Source of the DNA: Dipetalonema caudispina | Taxonomy: Eukaryota; Nematoda; Chromadorea; Rhabditida; Onchocercidae | Direction of reading: 5' to 3' | Assembly: GCA_013365325.1 (NCBI GenBank) | Contig: JABVXV010000045.1 | Location: 124,001 to 188,000 of the forward strand | DNA length: 64,000 nucleotides | Shown: piece after piece, positions 40,301 through 53,663 of the stretch | Layout: every line of letters starts with the position of its first letter | Position numbering within the stretch: position 1 is the stretch's first letter | The notes under the pieces: generated by a model | Databases searched by the model: none | What the model saw: only the letters and a program-made list of their open reading frames with translations | Told to the model about the DNA's origin: nothing | Position numbers and translations under genes: made by a program

Positions 40301-43300
40301 AGAAGTAAAACAAGTGGAAATAACGTCGCCTAAGAATGGATGTGCAAAGTATGAAAACATAAAATTAAACTATACCCGTAAAATATGCAATGTCTTAAAG
40401 CTTCTGGTACCTCTTCACGTAAATGCTGAATTGAGCACAATATGTTGTGAGGGGAATATACACCGATATATTCAAGTCGATTTACGTGAATTCGTACTTG
40501 GCTATAAGCTAATCTCGCACTGATGCTTTATACTGTTTTGAATAAAATATGGATGAATTAAGTGCGTTTCGATTAGTTTATAGCCAATTACGAATTTCTT
40601 TTGGTCTTATCAGTTTGATTTCTTGTCTATCACAATTCTATGATTATAATGGAAATTTACAGAAGAAAACTTTTAGCATCTTAGCTGTTCTGGGTAAAAT
40701 ATAGAAAAAATATTTATCCAATCCCACAAATAATATTGATTGATACGTATTTGCATACCTTCCCATAGACACCACTATCGGCATCATTGGCTGAAAGTAG
40801 TAGTAGTAAACTACCATTTTCAATGTCTTCTCGTACCGATACATTATACTGTTCTGGATAAAATATGGGTGCATTGTCGTTCACGTCTTCTACGTGAACA
40901 TTTATCAACGCTCGACTCGACTGACTATCTGAAAGACAGCAATGCTTATCCATCGAATACTCTTTCAGGAAGGTAACATTTATCTATGAGATTTATCAGA
41001 GTATTCCTGAGACATCCTTCGTCTTTCCCAGAAGTAGTGTTTTCACTGTGAATAAATTTAGTGAATAAATCATTTCATTTTTTATGGACAGTTATGAGAT
41101 ACGTTGGAGAAAAGCGCGGTTGTCCTGCTGATAATAATATCGAGAAGGCACATAATTTAACGAAATTAAATAACACCCTTAAATGTATCTTCGTGTGTGT
41201 CGGTAAGTGCTATGAGAAAATTTGCATTTGAGATACCGATTAATAATGCATGAATTGCTTGTCTGAGCAATTTTGAAAACCTTCTGCAGCATAATTGATC
41301 AAATGCCATCTGCTATCATTTTGTGGATAATAATGTCCACTGCGCGGTATGCGCATGCACTCATAAAATACGTTGCAGTTTGCATTGCACAAATTGATAA
41401 ATTAATAGTAAGTAATATAATTCTTGCACGCATTACTCGTTCTACACATTCTTAAATTGTTCCCATTTGCAAACGTGACCTGCATATGACTTATCACGTT
41501 ATTCAAGCAATAAATTGAAACAAAATTTAAAAGAACCAACTTATGTCGTGTGCATAAACATGAAGCTGATAAATGGTACATAGCTCATAGTCGAGAATAG
41601 AATCAAGATAGATCCTTCCGGTCTGAGTATCAATCCGGAATGGTTCTTTCACTGAATCAGTCTTCGATAAACTATAATGTAAGCTGCTTTCATTGCCACA
41701 ACTGTTGTTTGCTGTTATCTAAACATTCAATCCAAGCTATTTAAAACAATAATGAATTGAGTTCTTAATTTGTGATTCAATCTGATTAATTCTAACTCTC
41801 GCCTTTTATTTCCATGGAAACGCTATGGCATAATTTATTTTTCTCTTTTCAATTATTCCAAGGCTACTGCATTGAAGCACTAAGTGGTACAGTTTGTATA
41901 GTTGTAGAAATGCATCATTTAGGGCTCTATTCATAGATACTGTAAATTAAAGTTAATTAATTTAAGGAAATTGGAAAGGATGTCATTGAAATGTATGCCT
42001 CTGTTGTTCCTTAATATGGGCAGCGAAATGGTTTATATTTTGCAGCAGCGTCTGAAGGTTTGCTTCTTTCATTTCATATGAATTATGGAAACATCTCAGT
42101 ACGGAATTGGAAGCAAAAAAAATTTGGAAATAGAAGGAAATCAAACAAATTGTTATGGAATTTCTAATTTCCAATCAAACGAAAGTTTCAAATTGAAGGA
42201 GTTAAAAGTCTTAAAATTAAAATTCGAATTAGAAAGTATCACTTTCAGGCTCAAAATGTAAGCAAAGAAAAGACTATACAAGTATTACGGGACATTTTGC
42301 ATATTCTGTTCAACACGAAATTTCTGAAAGAATTGTTCAAGCCACAATATGTTTGCAGCAGACAGATTATGCGGATTTTCTTCGAGAAGCTTGTCCAGTC
42401 CAGCATTATGCGACTTAATGAAAAGAGGTAATGCAAATCGTTGTATGTTCTATTTCTGAATTTAACTCATCATATCAAAAAAAAGCCAGTTCATCGGTCA
42501 GTTTGCAATTTATTTTGTATCTCAGGCCTAATTTCATTTGTCATGCTGTACATTGTACTATACGTTTCCCCTTAAATCTTTTTTTTAGTATGGACAAACT
42601 ATACGCATTAATGATGATGACTTATAAATATCAACTTCAACTTTGCAATGGACCTGAAAATATCGTCTTTATTACGCTTAATCATTTAGACTGTATCCGT
42701 AAGATTCTGCCTGAAGACAAAAAATTGACTGAATTCTTAGATGTGGCTCATCGAATGGTTATTGTTCATTTTTCAACATTAAAAATAGATTGATAATTTT
42801 CGTTTTACGAATACTGATTAACGATTCAAAACAAATGAAAATATCAGTTTTTCCTATGTGAAGCGATATTTTAGTGCTGGTAATATAACAGAGTAGCTCA
42901 ATTCTCGCAGTTGTACGATAATTAATTCAACCATTTCATAATTTCAGGTTGTTGTGACGTATCACGAAATCCCTCTCTGGGAACAAGCAATGATTCGAAG
43001 CTGTTTGTTGAATTTTTTTCAGGTCAAATAAAAATTTAGCTGTCAGGATGCCTTTAAAATATACAATAACTTAAAATTGTATTGCTGTGGCTTATAACGT
43101 TTGACGTTTAAATTACGTTTTGATAGGATGGAAAATGAAAGAGATATACAAAGCAAGTATTGAGGAAATATGTTAGTTCTGGATGATGGAATTTCATCAT
43201 TCCATTTATGAGTTCCACAGCATTTCATATTTTAGTGTGGAGAAATTTCGAAAATAAAACCTAATAAAATGCATTAAATTTCGTTATTTTGAGGATTCAC

Positions 43301-46300
43301 GAATAAATGTATCAATGTTTTTACGTGAGAATAAACAAACGGAGGAAGGGCGATTCATTCTCTTCCCTGAATCAAACTATCAGTTACTCTATAATGGCAG
43401 TCCTCCTGGGAAGATACGATATTTCGAAACTGACGGAGAAGTCCGCTCAGAATCTTTCGTCGCTGATGACAATGCTACTATGTACAAGCCATGCATCTCC
43501 AAAGTAACCATTTATTCATCGCTTCCAAACATAGAAGAAAGTGAGAGGGTCACTATGATCAGAAGCCTTAAGAAAACATCAATACCAGATGTTCAGATCA
43601 ATTTATAAAGGCTCTACAGACGTAGACAATCCCATGTTTATGTCTGGCCCAATTCCCGACTGATTGACCACCAGGAGGAAATACTAAAAATGCCAGTATC
43701 TTACGTTTGTCCTGCTTACTTGTCTTGCTAGTGCTGTTTACTAGTGATTTCAGGGAAATGTCGAATTAAGTGCGAATGACAGAGGTACAACATTAGGTAC
43801 TAACATGTATATGTCACCAGAAAGCCTACAGGTTCCTTTCTATTTATGTTCTCTAATTTGTTGAAAATTTCAATTTGAAACACAAACAAACTTGATAGAA
43901 ATTTCGACCGATAATAAACTTTTATCTCGTATCGCAACACAAATGGATCGTTTGTGTATTTTTGCATGATTGATGACGTGGATAACGTAAATAGTAAATA
44001 GAATAGGATGTGACAGATGCAGATGAATTTGAATTTTACTTAAATAAATTTGTTTCTTTTCTATCAATGTTTGAATTTCAGATAAAAAGTAGTTGCGCAG
44101 TAATGAAACCAGAGGATTCATTACCAGATGATGAGTTGCGACTATTATCAGCACTAATCATCAGCTCTGGACAAGATCAGCAGAAAGGTTTTTTCAGCGA
44201 AATTTTAAAAAATAAAAAAAAATGGAATTTATTAATAGACTGCATAGATGGGAAGAAAAGGTTCTTATAAAAAACCTTCCCACGGTTGTATATTTTTGAA
44301 ATTTAGAGAAACCAATTTCTTTGTTTTATTTCATTAAAACTTGAGGATTCGATTTGAATTTATTTGCGGATGACGTGGAGGAAAAAACATTTCTACAGGA
44401 ACGTGAAAAAGCAATGGCAACGCTCACTCATATCGATGCCAGAAAGCATCGCAAAACGATTATCGCAGCAGTTGCCGACGTAAAGTTTTTAATGAATTTC
44501 GAAAATCTTGATTGGAAAGTTATTTAACTGAGAAATTTCAAGATATGACTTTCCCTTTCTTTCAATTAGCCTTCAGAGTAAAATTAGTAGCGATAATGAT
44601 GAAACCTATTGTCATTAGATGTCATCAGTCACAAAACAAAATAAGATCTTCCACTCATACTACTTAACAATCATTAGGGTAAACAAATCATTTATTGTTT
44701 ACATGTTGTCCAGCAGCAATCATTAAAGTCTGATGAAAAAAAATTTTTTCGAAAAAGAAAAGAAATCATTCTGAAATAAGTGGGAATTAACCCTATCTTA
44801 CAGTTATGTACGACTACCATCATTAAATCATTCCTTATTAGGGTTATAGTTTAAACACATCGATAGCAGATTTAAATTTTCATCTCTTAATTAATTCAAG
44901 CCATCGAATAGATCAGAACCTTCCGACAATGGTATATAAAACTAATAGACTTAAGTAAAGTAAGGATATAAGCAGAAAGCCAATTCCTGAAGAATTGTAA
45001 TTCATAAGGGTTTTTTTGTTTAGTCCAGAAAATCAGAGAAATCCATAAATTTGTTGAAGCGAAGTGGCTTATATGAGACCAAATTGACATTTTGGTCATA
45101 AATTCATGTCAGATTTCAATTTTTGGCCTTTCTGTCCTTGGCTACAATCAACTTTCTATGGCTGGAATGTCTTCTCGCAGCTACGGACTTTCTATGGTTG
45201 CATACGTAATCTTCCCAAATAATTTAAATCAGAGAATGCTTGCGGGTCGCTACTTTTCGAACTGATATGTAAATTTTAAAAAGGTGACAAATTCAGAGCT
45301 TTTTTGCTTGATTCATTTAGATCTCATAATAATATTTGTCCAAACACATTTCTGTCTGTCTGTATTTTTCGTTTTCAATTTTTCATAATGTCCCGCTGTA
45401 TTTTCCAACGTATTTTCCGGGATTTTATCTGGGAATCGAACTGGAACTGATCAGTATAGTAGGTGATCTGTTTTTGGGAATCTATGTGACAGAAATTTGC
45501 ACAAACAGCACTAACTAGAGATGTCATTACTGAACATACGAACGGATAAGTTCATCTTTTTTTGTTACCTTATTTCTTCCATTCTCCTCCCGCGAAATAA
45601 TGGAAGATTACGAGAGATGAGTGATGAAGTTCTTCTATGAAATTATATGAGGTTGATGACTATGTTACCCTTCTCAAGGAACCATCGTCAACAGTAACAA
45701 CAACAATAATATTAGGAGAAAGCTGAACTGTCAACTTTACGCCATAATTATTTTAATACTTCAAAGTAATACAAGCGTATATATCACATCAGCTTGGATT
45801 CTATATTGCTTTCCTTCGTATTACTGTCTTTTGTAAGAGAAAGTTCTAAATTTTCTTACGATTTCTCTCAATCTACTACTCGCTTTCTACATATCTTTGT
45901 CATGCTACAAGTTGTAGGTATAATATCAGAGTACTGTCAATAAATTCAATCCAATTTCTAAACTTTTCTTATCCTCTTTAATATTTAGTTGGAATTTTGA
46001 AAAGAAATGCTCATTCCTAAACTTTTATTGAAAAAATCTTAAAAATCATGACAAGCTAAGGAAGGACTTTCAGATTTACTATTACCTTGTTGATTAAGAA
46101 CTTGAAAAGTAAATTTCGACGTTTCGAATTTCTAAAATATCAATTTCGATCTCACAATTATTTCAGCATTCACATTATTATAAATTAGCATTAGTTTTAA
46201 CAATAAAAATGCTTAGAAACTTTCAGTTAAAGATGGAAGCACCGTCACCACGGTCGAAAAAAGGCGAAGATGTGTTAAATTTGTTGGATGAAGTAGCAAA

Positions 46301-49300
46301 TCGTCCTGATATGCCAACCAGAAGTTTTGCAAAGCGAAGCATATCATCAGCAAGAAGAAAGCAAATACAATAAAAACTAGCTTCTGCCTAAACAATGTTT
46401 CAAGGTCAATTAAATGTGGGTTAAGAGTTAAAACTTCAAGAACTAAAAAATTTAATTGCTAATTGTATCCATGTAATAACCGTGCTTCGATGAAATGATT
46501 GTTAAACATATCCGTAACTGAAATTATCGCCAAATTACTATGAATTATGCTTCCAGTTTTCCTATTCCTCACATTCGTTACAAGATTTGATTTGAATAAG
46601 ATATAAGAGAACGCGTGAAGTTCAAAATTTTTTGAAAAATGAAATCAGAGGTACCAGGAGAGTATTGTTTTTTGTAGATTTTGAAACTTCTAAGTACCAT
46701 CCCTGTCTATGCTGTAGGAAGCAATGTTAATTTAGTAATTATATATTTCAAGCTTGGTTTCGTGATTAAAGCTTAAGTCAAAATTGCATTTAAGACTTCA
46801 ATTATTCGAAATTAAATTTTTAATCAAGTTGGCTAAAAGGCATTGAAGCGGAAGTTCATTAGCGTGACATCGGCATATTCTCATTGAACCATTAATAATA
46901 AATCATTAAAGGTACCCAATAGAACCGTTTTAATCTTTTACTTTCTCCAGATAAAATTTTTCAGTAATTGATTGAAAGACGACAATTTCAACGAATCTTT
47001 TTACTCCGTTGAGTTTCAAAAGAAACGTTTTTGTATATTTAAAGAATATTATTCGAAGCTAAATAAGAGTAATCGTAGTTCGGGATGAGTCATGCAAAAA
47101 CAGCTCATTCTCTTTATATCATACCTAATTACAACTATCAGTACCACTTAAAATACCTTGAGAAGTTCATTTTCTTCAATGATTTCCACACCATTGATAA
47201 TTTCCTTTGAAAAATACGTCACTTCCTTCTTCTGGCCATCTTTTGAGTATCATTATGTATGGATTAGGTTTTTAATCGAACTTTGATCATAACTATGTTG
47301 AGGTCACTCTCCCTTTAGTCACCATCTGAAGGACAAAGTATTTGCATAACTATGTCATTTGAGATTATATAAATATTGCGCGAGTGCTTGGTTGAATGAT
47401 TTGAATAATTGAAAATTTATCAATTTTGTCAAAATTTTATGAACCTGACATTAAATTCAAGACTTTAATGTATTTTAATGTGTTGGAGAGACCATAATTC
47501 CATTGTCCTGCAGAACATATTAAGGATGAAGTAATGGTAATGATAGTAAAGATGATGGAAAATGAGTAAGGAAAGTGTGAAACCTCCCATGGAAAGGACA
47601 GTGACCTTAACAATATTCTCTAGTCCATCCACCGTTCTCACTCTGAATGTTGCAGTCCCTGAAGGATAGCACTTGCATGTGAAGTCCTTAGTTCCTCTTG
47701 TCTCACAACTAATATTTTGCCTTCCTTTTCAATAAACATTCTATGGGCATTACTGAAAATGGAATAAGTGACCACTAGATGACCACATGCCTTTTTCCTT
47801 TCGATCTCACCACTGTGTTGTACGCCCAAAGAATGAAAGATGATAACAGTATGCAAATTATGGGATTAGTTTGGAAAAGAAAATATTCTAATCTCATTGA
47901 TACTATTGAAGACGAAATGAGAGTGGAAATGTCAACAATCTGTCAAGTACATAGGCAGCAGAACATCAATTGATCAGCTTAACGCTCTCTATTATTCCAT
48001 AAATTCATTTACTAATCTCTATGTAAACAGATGGAAAATTGAGTTACGATTTAAAATATTCGATGGAAGATTAAGCTGTTCAAGGGATCTACGGGATTAG
48101 ACACATATCTGAAATAAAAGCTTGAGAAACCGTACTATGAATGCTTCATGAATTTCAATAATTCCAGTAATCACTTATCATTTCGAGCGAGCAATTATTC
48201 ATTTAAGAAATATTTATGATATTCAGTCATAAAGACGAAGTTTAGCCTCCGTACAAACGACCAATTAATTGGTTTATTATCTTTTTCAGTTCTATACAAT
48301 TCCTATTTTCGTCTCGATATATTTCATGTCTATTCACTATTTCTCTCTTTCCCTTTCCTTTCATTTCTGTCTGCTTCTTAAAAGAATACTCGGTACTAGA
48401 ATACTGCATATTTCTCTATGTAACAGAAAAGAAAGATCCAATACGAAATTGAATTTGCATCATACTCAAGTATTTGCAAATTTGCACTAAACGGTTCAAT
48501 TTCCAGTTAATTTATCATTAAAGCTCTTTTTCATTCAATGAAATGTTGCATTAATTAAAAAAATCTTTTTAAGGTAGGAGCGCATATCCTTAGCACTCTA
48601 TTAGTGTTATGCACTTATTAATTAGACATAACAAATTTTGTAATTTGAAGTATTCAATATTTAAATAGTAATTTGAATACAATGCATTCCTTCACTATCG
48701 CCTTTCTCATTGTTACAATAAATCCATCTCTTCTTCAATAGCAATTCGTTTGTTATTTTCCACATTTTTCTTTTGGCAGTTCTTTTCCTACTAAGCAAAC
48801 CTATCTAAATTTGATGAATGGGAAGTGATATCTGACCTTGAGAAGACAGGTTCCTGGTTCCGCATCCTCCTTAACGGTCACATCGTATAACGGTTTTGTA
48901 AAAAGAGGCGGTCGACCGCTGCTGTCAATGATTTGAGCAATAACATCAACTGTTGAGGACAATGGCGGAGTGCCGGAATCCTCCGCATGAACACGAAAAC
49001 GATGCTCTTCGAGTGAGCAATCAAACTGTAATATTTAATTTTTATAAGGTTTTCAGTTATGCAAAAAAGTAATAAAACTTATGAAATGAATTGTTAAAGT
49101 AAATGTGCGAATGCAAAGATAGGATGTTTGAAAATAGTGAAAAAGAAAATGAAAGACGGACATTTTCGTGAATATTCAGGATACCGGTGTCAGATTCAAT
49201 TTCAAATAGATTAGTATCCGAAAGAGTATAATGTATTCGACCGTTTTCACCACTGTCCAGATCTGATGCTTGAATTCTCACTAATTTATAGTGTGTTGTA

Positions 49301-52300
49301 GATCGATTAAACATTACACGGATTACTGATTTTTCAAATTTAGGTGCGTTATCGTTGACGTCGAGTACCTGAAAATTGTTTGAAAGAATTCGAATCTGGG
49401 AAATCTCATAAAATGCTATGCAGTTAACTCCATTAAACGTGATTACCTCAAAGAACACCGGGATCTCCAGCAATTGTTCCCCGTGAGACTTCATAGTAAA
49501 AAATAAATTGTATTCGGACTTTTGTTCGCGATCGAAAGAACCACAAGCAAGTACCAAGTAAACACTTGACGAATCAGTTTCTTTGATGCATATTGCATCA
49601 CATCCACTCATTGATAATTCACTGTAATTTTGAAATTAATCAGCTAAAACTGATTTTGAGTGGATATTTGGTTCTTACTAAGATTCTGATTGAGGAAGTG
49701 ATCTTCAGAAAGAATAATTATAGAGAAAATTCAAATACTTTCGTTCTACCTTTAAGACTCAATTTCAAATCGAAATTTCCACAAGATGTACGAACCTTTC
49801 TTGAGGTGCATTTTGTACAGCGATCCGAGCAATAACGTATCCAACTGTAACGTTTTCATAAACTTCCGGTTTATTGCTATCAGTAAGCCAAAATATATCA
49901 AAAAGAAGCTTTGGTTGATTACTTTTCTGAACCGTAATAGTTAAGAAAGTTGTAGATTCAAGAGGTTGAGGTAGTCCATGATCACTGGCGACAATCAGAA
50001 GCTGATAAACTGAACCAGAAATGAGAAGTTTCGGATCACTTATTCGTACAACGCCACTTTCACCATCAATTTGAAATGGAAGTTTTAGATCAGCACGATT
50101 CTACAAATCCGTGATTATAAAATCATCATAAAATATGTTAAATTATACCTGTTCATGTGGAAAATCCAGAAATACGTCACTATCACATTACTTCGAGAAA
50201 TTATCACATGAAAAGTTGACAGAATTTAGAAGAAAAAAAGAAGAGTTACTGACCTTTGCAATTGAATAAGCTATTCGGGCGTTTTCGCCGAGATCAGGAT
50301 CTACAGCATGGACCGTTGCAACTACGTAATCCATCGATGCATTCCACGGGATAGAGGTACTATATCCGCTTTGACTAAACTCTGGCGCATTATCGTTTGC
50401 ATCCAGAACCGTTACGTTGACGAGCATTTTACCACTTCTAAAATATCATCGGATAATCATTAATGAGAATTGAACTGGTGAACTTCATTTAACATTACTT
50501 TACTCAAGTTAATTTCAACTTTCCCGAACACTTTTGATCCTTCAAGATTTTGTTTATTTCACTTTCTCATCATAAATGTCTAAAGAATGCACAACGTTTT
50601 CTATCCAAAATTCAAAAGAGAGTTGTTCCCTTTTTCTTCCCTGCCTCATAATTTATTACGATTAATTGTTTTATTATTTCCACTATTTCTATCTATCTTT
50701 CGTCTTATTCCACCAGGATTACTTAACCTCGACAATGATTAATAACAAAAGTTCGTTAACTTATCAAACTGATCTTTCGTGAAATTTGATCACTAAGTAT
50801 CCCCCGAGGGACTGTATTTCATCCTTTCCAGCAAAATCTTGTCGTTTTATTTTCATAGTATACATACTAATAATTATGTTATACGTGACCTCACACATGG
50901 TTATGCAAATTTTCTTAATTTACACGGATTTTTCATTATGCTAGCAAGTGATACTTTGGTGGGTTGCCACCATCCAAGGCTTCAATTAGAAGTTCATACT
51001 GGCCGCAATATTCTCGATCTAGTTGTCCATTCACAATCAAGTCAACATAAAGCATCGAATTAATTCGCTTACTTGATAATCTTAAATTAAAAATAATTAC
51101 TAAACGCTATAATCCGAAATGAATGGTTGAAGAAGTCGAATTAACGAACAATCACTCAATTATTGCTTTTAATAAAACGATATCGAATAAATTCATGGAT
51201 AACTCCTTTGCTTTTAGTCCTGAACTTTTCAATCATATTCCTTCTTTTAATTTTCATATTTCATTATTTCTCTCAACAAAGTGGAATCCATAATAAAGTT
51301 GTCTAGACATACTTGAATGCATTGTTGACATTTCCGGATAAGATATGATACCTGATCACTGATAGGGGTGGCGAATCATTATCCACTGCTGGTGGTAATG
51401 AAATTTCCGAATTTAGCGCAGCAAATTCAGAAATGGCAACCTAAAAGCCTCGTACTTTCTGATTACTTATAACTGAATGTCATGGGAAGAAGTTGTTAAA
51501 TTCATGGGTGGTCTTGTAATTTGTGGACTAAACTTCTATGTTTTGAATTAATTTTGTCTATCGTTTAGTGAATTTGGTAATTTAAAAACACATTAAAGGT
51601 TTCCTTTCTCTAATTCGGTAGTGATGTAGCCTGTTTACAACTGTTTACAACAAATGAGTACCATTCGAGTAGAAGATATCCAACTGCGACAATCGCTCCT
51701 TCCGAATATAATGTAATGTCCTCTGCCATTTTTCCCCTCTTTATTGCTCAATTGTGGGAACGAATATTTTAATTGTACTATGTTCAACTTTTTGTTTGAA
51801 TTCGGAATTTTCCACTACCGAAATGAAGACAGTGAAAAGGAAAAGGATGGTAAAAATATCATTTATTATTACAAAGTATTTCTTTGCTCTATTGAGTTAC
51901 CAACTTTTAAAACGTTTAACCTAATGAACGATTACTTGTTTAAGAAATTAAAACTTCTACAAGTTACAAAATCCTCTACTATAACTTAATTACTTCGAGA
52001 ATTCATTTCTATTATTATGCTGTTTTTGAAACATTGAAATTAAATAACTTAAAGTAATGCAAGTTATTTAATTTCAATTTTTTTTTAAAATAGTGTAATA
52101 AATCTGGCGGGATGTAAATTTTAAAACAAACGGAAATAGGTCTTGATACTTTTCTAACAGACTTCTTTTAAGTTAATAGTATCCATCAAAGTTTAGGAAT
52201 TAGCGAATTCATTTCACCTTTCACAACCAAGCTTTATTTTTTTGAATTTGATTATTGAACTTTTGGTTTAATGTATCGGAATGACACGGTGTTACCGTAT

Positions 52301-53631
52301 TTTAAAGGGACATCTGCTGGCGGCAGCAAAAAGCTTTTTCCTTAGATTTTGCTCGTGATATTAAACGAGGTCAAACACATACACCTTCGCGGGAAAGAGG
52401 ACGATAGAGGAAATGCAATTGTTTTTTTTTTGGGCGGAATTAACTACGGAAGAATTGTGTGTCTTTGTAGTATTCAGATATTCTTTTAGTAAAAAATAAG
52501 AACTTTTGGATTTTCATATGGATAATTTAGAAGAAATTTCGAGAAAATAAATTTTTAACTCAAAGGAAATCTGATTGGAAAATATCGAAATTTACGATCT
52601 TCCAATTTTCTGTGCAGTTCTACCACTGTGATTTATTTAATTTTCACACTTTAAAATTAAAATGATCAAAGGAATTAATTTTTGACGAGATTGAATTTCA
52701 GTCGAGCGCTAATGTGATTTATAAAAATTTTCTATTGGCCAAATTATTTCATTAACTTTCTTTTTTTGAAAAGAGACTACCAACAAATTAAGATTTCAGA
52801 AAAGAATTTGCTTGCTTGCAAAATACTTTGTAATTTGTTTGGAGCCGGTAGAGAATAAAATAGTTATTAATGATAAGGAAACTGGACTCAGAGTTGAACA
52901 AATTTGCCTTATCTATTTAAAATAAGCTCATTTAGCTAATTTAATTGTAAATGAAATATAAGCAAACTTACATCGATCGAAAAGGCAGGAAATATTGGCG
53001 CATTATCATTTTCATCGATGACATTTACCACGACGTGAATTGCTTCTCCGTACGAACGGTTATCTATAGGAACGGCGATCAAATGGTAGGAAGTGCGACG
53101 TTCATAATCCAGTTGACGTAAGACGCGTATCTCACCACTTACTTCTTCCACTGCCAAGTACTGAAATTAAAGAAAATACTGCTACCCAGTTTGCACCAAT
53201 TCCAAGCTTTCGATGAAATTGTTTTAAAATTCGCAAGCATCTACACTTGAACCTCAAATTTTCCCAACTCGAAAACTGGTTGTCCTGTCGTAACATTCAG
53301 AAAGAAATTCTTTTGGTTAAAAGTATATTCTTAAAATATATATTCAGTTTGCTTCGTCAATTTCTTTGTCGTACTGCCTTTGCCGATTATCTTTCTGGAT
53401 AGTATTCAATTTTCTTATAAATTTGTGTATTTGATTTCAATTAAGTGTAATTCTCAGCTCTTGTTAGAAAGACTGCAATGATCTCTTAGCGAATGAAATT
53501 ATATCTTTTTAATCGTTGATTCAGTATGATCAATTCATATTTAATATGATATCTTTGACATTTCCAATATTTCCTGATACTTTCATCACCTTTTGGATTT
53601 CGATTTCTCTTACGAAGAACAAGAACTGCTT

Positions 53632-53663
<32 letters not shown>

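Noticed and set aside
47638..47973. Overlapping opposite-strand ORFs inside the giant cadherin intron, considered as a second nested gene or a missing cadherin exon
   Set aside because: The flanking cadherin exons join in phase without it. Neither frame has a cadherin or other motif, and neither connects to OSCP1.
53634..53659. Poly-T run as the tail of an inserted retrogene or SINE
   Set aside because: No target-site duplication, ORF fragment or RNA-polymerase III box was seen beside it.
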